Assembly: GCA_950106755.1 (NCBI GenBank)
Contig: OX467089.1
Location: forward strand, 17,899,345-17,963,344
Direction of reading: 5' to 3'
DNA from: Climacium dendroides
Lineage: Eukaryota; Streptophyta; Bryopsida; Hypnales; Climaciaceae
DNA: 64,000 bases
Shown piece after piece: positions 25,001 through 34,000 of this stretch. How positions within the stretch are numbered: position 1 is the first letter of the stretch; each line of letters opens with the position of its first letter. A model generated the notes under the pieces. The model was given only the letters and a program-made list of their open reading frames with translations. It did no database searches and had not been told where the DNA came from. The position numbers and the translations under genes were made by a program.

Positions 25001-28000
25001 TACAAAAAATGCAAAGAGGACATGAATAAAATCTTACTTGTTGATGTCGTGCATGACCTGCATCGCCACTCCTACACGCCCTTTTGTGTCTAAAATTATT
25101 GAGTCAACCAATATGTGCCAGGCCAAGTCATCACTATGGAGACGTCTAATGTGCCTCATCCATGCGATTCGACAATGATTTCCGTCACAGACGTAAAACT
25201 TTGCATCCTCGAGATGCTTGAGCTCCTCCACGCCCCGAAGTTTCTCATTGAACTCATCATTCACCGAGTTCCAATGCAAGCCCCATTCAGCTTTCTCTGA
25301 ATCTGAGAATGTCCCTCCTTGGCCTTGCTCATTTGCCACAGAGACATAAAAGACTCGAGCTCCTTCTTCGTAGCCGTGCACAAACTCTTGCTCTAGCTTA
25401 GTTAGATCACAATTAAGAGTCGGTCTAACCATTGGCATTGGAACCAAACGACAAAGTGGAATTTTCATTCGTGAGAGATGGACTGGGACAAAACGCAATC
25501 CCGATATTGTGGCCACGAAGTCAAGCTTCTGAGACTTGCGAATGTCATCTTCTCCCTCAAGCAATTGGATTGAAGAAGAACCACCTCCAACATTGACATC
25601 TTTTTGTGGCTCCTCCACCGAGATTGATGCAGGCTGTTGTACCACGTGAGACGATCGTGGTTCTTCCATCGAGATGCTTGCAAGATCCTCTTCCAATGAA
25701 GGATCTGTTTTTTCTTGGAATTGATTATCGACCAAGACATCATCATCAGCGGCATCCACCTGCGCAAATAGAAGCAACGTTATTAGGACCTCATATATTC
25801 ATTGGGATCGTCATGATTCAGAAATCCCTGTGAAGGTTCAGTTCCTTTGTATCTGGACCAACTGGAATTTTTGGAAGCAATAGAATACACCAATCGGCTC
25901 TCGGTGGCGAGAGAGAACTCCGAGACCCCACAGCGTGCAGATTTTACCTGCTTACCCGAAGGATCGTAGTGGACTAATTGGGATTAACCGTAAGCAATTG
26001 AAACCACAAATTGGCTCTCGGTGGCGAGAGAAATTCCAAGGACCCCATGGCTGGGAGATCCTGAATGCTTCCTTGAAGAATCACAGTGACCCAACTAGAA
26101 CATAGGTGAGCGGATGATTACCAAAAATTTCTCTTGGTGGCGAGAGCAAGATCCTAAGTCCCCACTAGCTTCAAAGAATGCAAAGTACTCAAGAATATCT
26201 AATTTGTCGTACTAGAATTTGAGGATGTAGTTTCTCCCCGAATTTCTATTTCAGTAGCGAGACCCTTACTTGAAGCCCACCTATTAGGATATATACAAAT
26301 CATTTTGCGGGAAAAAACCCTAATAAAAACAAAGTTTTCAGGACTTGAATCCCGCATGGTATATCTCGGTGACGAGACTCCTGTCAGAGGCCGAGTTTCA
26401 TGCAGTAGTCCAGAAAACACGGCCCGAGTTACTCGCAGCAGTCCAGCAGTCCAACAAACAGGACAACCCTCATAGGGCTCTCGGTGGCGAGATAAAACAT
26501 CGAGACCCCACGGCCTTTAGATCCCGCATGCTTATGTAGAGGATCACATTGGACTGACTAAAACCTCTGTAAGAGGATGATTTTCAGAAATTACTCTCGG
26601 TGGCGAGACTAGGATCCTAAGTCCCCACAAGCTCTGAATAATGCATTTCAGTAAAGGAGTCAAAGCGGACTATGATTTCCGAATATCTATCTCGGTGGCG
26701 AGACAAGGATCCCATGTCCCCACATGATAAACTCAAAGCAGATCAGTTGGGATGATCGCAGCAGTCCCTGATGCCCGAATTTGAATCTAGGTGGCGAGAG
26801 AGCAATCCTCATGTTCCTCTGTGTGGACAGAAACCTAAACAATCTGAAAAACATGAACCTAAAGAATAAAAGTCTTCGGCCCGCGAAGCCCGCCTGGAGT
26901 TTCTCGGTGGCGAGACAACTGCTGGCCGGCGCAGTTCCTTGCAACACTCCAGCAGATGCGGCCCGGCTTCGTCTTGTTTCTCTAGCCACTTTAATGTGAG
27001 AATTCGATGCTGCTGCACACTGTCGATTTGGAAAGATCTAAACAACAATATTTTACGCGTCAACACTTTCCACAATTCCGCCGTCTCGGTGACGAGTGAA
27101 TCAGAAAAATGCGGTAAGACTTTACTCCAACATGCAATCTTGAATTGATATTGAATGTCTCGGTGGCGAGACTGTCGAGCGACGGACATGAGATTCAAAT
27201 CATAACGTACTGCAAAATTCAAAATATGATAACCGAGAAAATCCGCGCGATGACTCCCTCTCGGTGGCGAGAACTCAAAATTGAGACTACACCTCGGTCC
27301 AGAACTTCTCCCATTTCTAAACTCAATCAGCAACGACTAAGCCAGATAAGGGACATAAGCGACAAGGGAGGGTTCTCGGAAATCTATTGAGGGTATCGGA
27401 TATCATGTAGGACGCGATTCAGAGGCCATGATTCAAGATTGTACCTTACGAGTATCACAATCCGATGCTGAAACTATCGCAGCCTCTTTCTCCCGCCATG
27501 CGAGGTCTCGGCTCCGCCTTGTCTCCATTGCCGCAGCTTCCGTCAAATGTTCACAAATTTGGGATACCTAATGGCAAGAGCAAAGTATTGGAAACTGTAG
27601 AAAGACGAGAAAATGCAGACAGGGAGACGCACAGGATGCCAAGCAGTTCACACTCAAGCTAGAGGCGCGACGACGTTGGAGGTGGGGAGGCGTTACGACG
27701 TCGGAGGCGGGGAGGGGTAACGACGTCGAAGGCGGGGAGGTAGAAAGAATGATCAGGATGCGGTAAGCGACTGCGAGGGAAAATTAGGGTTACGGGTTGC
27801 GGTTTTAGGGCTCTAATTACATCTAGGGACCTAGTAGGGCCATAAAACTACAGACTATACTAAGCCTTCAGAGGATGTCTACTTATCAATGTAGACTTCA
27901 GGTTCAATTGGAATTCACCTTAACGTCGGCCATATCCCATTTTTTGGCCAAATTCGTTGTGTACGAGGAGACATGATGATTACAGGTTTTGGACTTCCTT

Positions 28001-31000
28001 CATCAATATATTAGAATGCGGTATTCATCATGCATAGTATAACTTCAAAATGCGAAAATAAAATAGACAAGACACAATACATTCAATATCAATATCATGT
28101 CTTCATTGTTTAGGTGAGTCTAGCATCAACTAGGAAGAACATGCATAGTCCACAGCATATCTGATAAGAGACGTCATACATACATTACACAACTGTTCAC
28201 TACTTGGATCAATGTCATTTCGTTCACTTCTTTGTGCACCATGGTGATTTGAACTTGATTGCTCCCCTTTCCCTGGATTGCATCTGAGAGATGTCTCTTG
28301 TGAGTTTGCCACCTTCTCCTCCGCAGGCTCAAATGATGTTGGGGTCTTGCGAATTAGCCTCTTTCGTTTCATCCTTGACCTCTTCAATGCCTTGTAACTA
28401 CTGAAGAAGAATGAACTCCTTCTCCTCTTTCTCCGCTTACGAATACTATTTTCAGCACCAGAAGTGGCTGGCCTTGGTGGCATCTACCTCAACTGATCCA
28501 CTAAAAATTGTCATATGCATGCATATCTTGTCTCACTAGTTAGAATATCAAAATGCATGAAATCTCAGCATAGGAATGTAAGAGACTTCATATAGACTTT
28601 TTCTATGTACTTATAGTGTAGTATGTGGTCGTTTTTTAACAATGAATTCCAGTAATGGATGACTTCATAGAAAGTTTTCATTCCCTTTTTTGAATCCCTT
28701 GTCTCCTATGATTTGATGCTACTGGCAATCTTCCATTGAGGATTGTTTTCCAAGGTAGTCGTAATGAGGATTTGATTTACCCAAATCCTAGCTTCATTAT
28801 AGGTCCTGCACTAAACCGTAAAGCGCCCCTTCTAGATTCTAACTGCAGGCAATCTCTCCCCTTTAAACCATTCTCTTGATAATAATATGTCAATAGCTTC
28901 ATTCAAACTGTACATACTTGAAATATTTTGAAAAGGTCATTACTTCGACTTCTTTAGACGAGCCACCATTGATAGTTCTCTTTATTTGTGTGGCTTGTCC
29001 TGTATGTCAATTTTGGATAGCTAATGCACCCATTTACATCTCTGACACTATTTGGGCAGATAGATTTAATGTTCTGGCTTAACTGACTAGCAGTGTTCAC
29101 CATTTAAAAAAAATCCGTTTTTGTTTTGATGTGGGTCCGTTAGCGTCCTATTTAAGCTTAGGAAGATTGTATGTTCTCAAGTGATATATCATTTTTGGAA
29201 CTCGTTAGTCTTACCTGTAATGGCATCCATTAGAGCAAATGGGCATGAGGTGCCTCTTCTCATTCACATCGGTAGTATTGGTTTTGTAAATTTGTCAAGC
29301 GACCTTCTGCATGTTCGATACGGTTTCCTAGAGTCTTCCATCTACATTGAAGAAGAGATTTATTCTGAGGCAGGAACACTTGTTCAATCGGTTCTCATAC
29401 CTAGAACTGCTAATCAACACGGATATATTTGGAACTTAGAAGTGGGTCGATATAGAGCGTTTGGTTTGTCATCTGTTTTTGTGGATGCTTCGACTGAGAT
29501 AGTAACACCTATCTCTGATACATCCACTGCACAATTTCCAATATTGAGATCTGTTAAGAGAGAGTTACATGATCCTTCTCAAGCGGATGAGGAAGAGAAC
29601 GGTTTCAATGTTGATTGCGTGGTACGTGAGTTACTAAGTCCAGTAGTTGACTTATCCAGCGATTCAGAGGATGAGCATGGAAATAGTAGTCGTCAATCTT
29701 TTCCATCTAAATTGAATGATGCTTCTACAAGAATTGAGGCCACAAAGTCTACTGGTTTGCGTGATAGTAGTGCTGGGAGCTCAATATTCTCACGTCCTCC
29801 CCTCTATCCGACAGACCGTGATCACCCGAGTGTGCTACAAAGTCTTAGAAAGCTAGGTAGTATTCGAGGATCTAGGAACGAGATTGCAAATCTCAACTTC
29901 GATTTAATCGAATGTAAGAAGGTCCAATTCCTTCCAACTAGCTTTGATGGAGACATTATCTTTGAGCTTCCACCGTGTAGGTCGTTTTCTGGATCCAGTT
30001 CTTCAAAGAATATGGGTGGCATGGATAAGCGCTATGATGGCCATACATGGTGTCGTACAATCACTTCTAATATTCACAACGAGTTAGGGCTTAAGTTCAG
30101 GAAGTCATCTTGTGTTGGTCATTTGGCATGTTCAAATCCTGCATGCGATTATTTGAATCGATGCTCCAGTAGAAACGAAACAGAGTGGATGGGTAACACA
30201 GCCACTCCATTCCTTGTAGGATCCAATCCGCCTAGGGACTCCACTATAGTTTGCAAAGTCTGCAAATTACCGTCCATTTGTATCAATTTCTGTGACGGAA
30301 GGATTTACTATGTCATGGGTCCATCCCACATGACGAGGGCATGCATCCATCTAGGCACTCATGTCCACCCAATTAGTGATGGATTGTGTAGAGATGCAGT
30401 TGATACTATCTCAGGTCTCATTGCAAAAGAAGTTTCAAAAACCCCTACTGCCAAAGCATCAGCCATTGTTTTGGCTGCTAGCAAGGAATTCCTCGATACA
30501 TTCTTAGTTCACTCTGGTGACGGACCCAAGGAGATGTTGCATGGCAAGGCTCTTGATGATGTCATGGATAAATTTCAAGTCCTTAGTTCGCCAAATGTGA
30601 GGAACATCATTGCTTCTTTTCGTAACGCTGGAGGAGGAGGAGGGGAGATTGATCGTCTACTTGCAATGAAGAAACAAGCAAAGATTGAGTTTATTCATGA
30701 TAGTGTGTTCCCGGGACAGGGACAGAATAAGGTGTATGTCTTCAAGATGCTCGTGGACGGCCCTGAGAGCGGGGTTGACCTTGTAAGGAGGATGCAACCC
30801 AGAGGTGATCTGGCAAATTGTTGGCTTATGTTTGATCATGTGAAACGCGTCAAGGGCTGGACCACAATTGCTTGCCACGTATATGATTCAATTTATTGCA
30901 AAGTAATGACAATTGCAGTTTGTGACATGCAATCAGAAGATACCGAAGGACAAGTCATTATGTGGAGGTGTCTCAACAAAGTAATGGAGAAGAACGACTT

Positions 31001-34000
31001 AGCAAATCCTAACTTCAAAGGCTTTATGGCAGATAGCGCACAAGCCAATTGGAATGCTGTTAGAATTGTTTATGGATCTGGAGATCCATCTATCAAGATG
31101 ATTGACAGAGAACGCACTTGTCTTTTTCATTGGGCTACCTCAATGAAGCAACACACTGAAAAACTCATTAAGCGTGAACTTCAATGCCAACACATGAAGC
31201 TGTGCAGAGACTACAAAGATGCTAAGAACTTGGAGGAAGCGGAGAGTAGGTACCTCCAAATCAAGGCATGGTGGTACTCCTCTGGTGAAGCATCAGAGGA
31301 ATCTCTGAAGGAGCTTGAATTGTGGTTAGCCTTCTGGCACTTCAGATACCGCCAATGGGGGGGCTTCATGGAAACTGTAAGTGTCGCATTCTTCTACCTT
31401 TCGATTCATTTGTTCTTTATATGCAGTTTTCACATTGCCTTTTGGATTATTGCTAATGTGAGTGCTAAAATAATGTACAGGATCTATCGGTGGAAGAATT
31501 GGCTGACATTCCGTCTTGTAACCTCTCTGAGACGATCCACAACAAGTGGCTACAAGCATCTGGTAAACGCGGAACGGACTTATACATTGCGACATGTGAT
31601 GATTGGGTCCGTGCCTTCATGCAGATGACCAATTACCGAGTGTACCTTAATGGTGGGCCATCTGGACATGGACCTTCCCGTCAGGACCTAAAGTTGAAGA
31701 AGGCAGTAGCATCAATGGACGGAAAACGAATTACTGATGCTTTATGCAGTATGCCTGGTGCTGAAGACATTTGTACACGCATCCCCCACTTGGAAGGAGA
31801 AGAAGTGTTTGGGTCCATTAAGAGGACCCTTAATGTTCCTATTGGCTCCGAAGGAGATTCTCATCGCCCAGATAAGGTGAATTTTTCCCACCCACGCGTT
31901 CAAATTCGGTCAGCTCCAAGCCATGTTAGGAATACAGTGGATGATACACCACCAGTTCCTCATGTCAAACATGTGTTGGAGACAGATTGTGATCCATTTC
32001 AGTGGCACATAGCCCGCCTTTCTGTGAAGTCTAAGAGAAAGTGCCATGCCATTCAATCGGAAACGGAGGTTAAGTGCAAGATGATCATTGTGAGGGGTGC
32101 TACAGCCACAGCTGCTCCATTATATAAGGGGCAGAAGCGTGAGTTCAAAGGGTCTAGAGTGGAGACTGATGAATTTTGGTTTTGTCCAGACGACATCAAG
32201 CGCTGTGTAATGGGTCCCAGAAGGTCTCATGTTCTTAGCCGACCTGAAATCCCTCGCGTGTGGCCCGTGATGCTTGGTACTGCCCTCACTTCTGATGAAA
32301 TCACATTGTTTGAAGAAGCAGGTTTCAACCTCCAGGAGCAACTACCTTTGTCTCCACGACGACTCTTCACGTCTTCAAAACTATTCGAGGTTGTAGAATG
32401 GACGTACGCAAGACCACCTCATGCTAATAAGCCACCATGTGTTAGGAATGGAAAAAACATTCGTAGGAATGAGAAGGCACCTACTGATGAGCACCGGAAT
32501 CAATGGGAGAGTGCCCGAAATGTATCTGGAATCATTCTCGGAGTGAACATTTTGCCTTACCCAGGACTTGGAGCTATCATTACTCTACAGTCAGGCGTAG
32601 AACCTCACCATATGGTGAACCGGGTCACTCTTTCTAATTTTCCATCTTGCACTTGTTTGTCCTTTAGCACTATGATCTCTGCCTCCATTGGTAAGCGAGG
32701 GAAATATGTCAACTGCAAACATCTATATTACATTTTCCGTTACCTTTGCAAAGTAGATTCGAAGAAGGACCCCTTCATCCATGCTCCAAGCCTCAGCATG
32801 GATGAAGTCATGAAACTACTTGAAAATGCAGGGATGATCAAAATGAATTCTTAAAACTGTAGTTAGAATATGTAGAACCGTCCTATACAAGCCCAGCATG
32901 TAGAGTTAGATTCATATGTATTTGGAACTTTGAGTGAAAATACTACATGTACGGAACTATGTATGTTTTATCTATAATTTTGCAGAGTGATTAGTGTGTA
33001 ACTTTGATTGTTGCATATTCTTCTCCCTATAGGCAATGTGAATGCTTTATATACTATGTGTAATGTATGAAATGTGTGGAAGTATACTGCAATGCTTCTC
33101 CCTCAATTTGTGTTTGGTTAGGACTTAGGAAGTACACAAGTGGGACTGATTTTATATTAAAGCCTCACAAAATATTCCTATCCACCTAATCCTAGTGTAC
33201 ACCCATTTTAATTTCTTTTTTTTAATTTTTTTTTCCACTCCTCCCATCCAAACAGATTGAGGCCATCGACAATTGAGTATTGAGCTTTATTAAACTTAAG
33301 TTAATGAACTTCAATATTTAAAAATTGGGACAGTTTGCTTCAACAAGCCAAACTTGAAATAATCAATAACTTAATGATTTTTTACCTTCAAATATCATTA
33401 ATTCATGAAAGACAAAAACTCTTAAAGTTGAGCCACCTATAGTTGACCACTTAAGCACTAGTGGGCAAAAATTAGGCCATGACAAAAGTCCAAAAAGTTG
33501 TTTGTCATGTTGTAAGTAGGTCCCAAAAAATCACACAAAATTTTGCAACTTTGTCACCACCCTAAACCTCTCTCGATACAAAGAGACCCTTTGAGAGGTT
33601 TCATGGTTAGGACTTTCAACCCATTTTTTTTTTTTTTTTTTTTTTTTTTTCGCGACTTTTTCACCCTTGAAAACCTCTCTCGGTACCGAGAACCCCCTTT
33701 TAGATGCTTCAAAGTTGGGACTTTCACCCCCCCAAAAGAAAAAAAAAATTATGGTGTGTATGCTAACACAATCCCACGGTTATAGATCCACAGTCATAGG
33801 GTTGAAATTTTACTATTAATATTATATTTTTGAAATGTCTCCCCTTTTTTCTCTATTGGCCTAAACAAATTTTAATTTTTTTAAATCAACGCTCTAGGCT
33901 CACAAAATGTATGCTCACAGCTCTTGAGCTCACGCTTTTAGGCTCACAAACTAGCGTCGTTGATTTTGCAACTAGTGATAATGCAAATGTGTTGAATTTA

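Larger units (their letters stand above)
20623..33962 (+). mobile_element. Complete Mutator-like element (MULE), 13.34 kb, nested in Plavaka intron 3
   Basis: Bounded by terminal inverted repeats and the 10-bp duplication ATTTTGCAAC. The left terminus has GCTAGTTTGTGAGCCT, AGCGTGAGC and AGAGCTGTGAGC; the right terminus reads the same in reverse complement. Similarity continues inward for about 140-200 bp (CTATAACCGTGG on both sides). It carries two genes: a SWIM-finger transposase (+, right half) and a ParB-like/DNA-methyltransferase gene (-, left half), with a palindromic array between them. Both reading frames look open, so the element may be autonomous. Much larger than the classical maize MuDR. 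Confidence 0.85.

Noticed and set aside
25899..27272. CRISPR-like reading of the regularly spaced repeats
   Set aside because: The repeat is a 14-bp interrupted palindrome with about 100-bp diverged intervals in a eukaryotic transposon; no Cas genes and the intervals are themselves related, unlike spacers.
20613..33972. Possibility that the insert is part of the Plavaka-like element rather than a separate MULE
   Set aside because: It has its own inverted termini and a perfect 10-bp duplication, its own transposase of another superfamily, and lies precisely within an intron.
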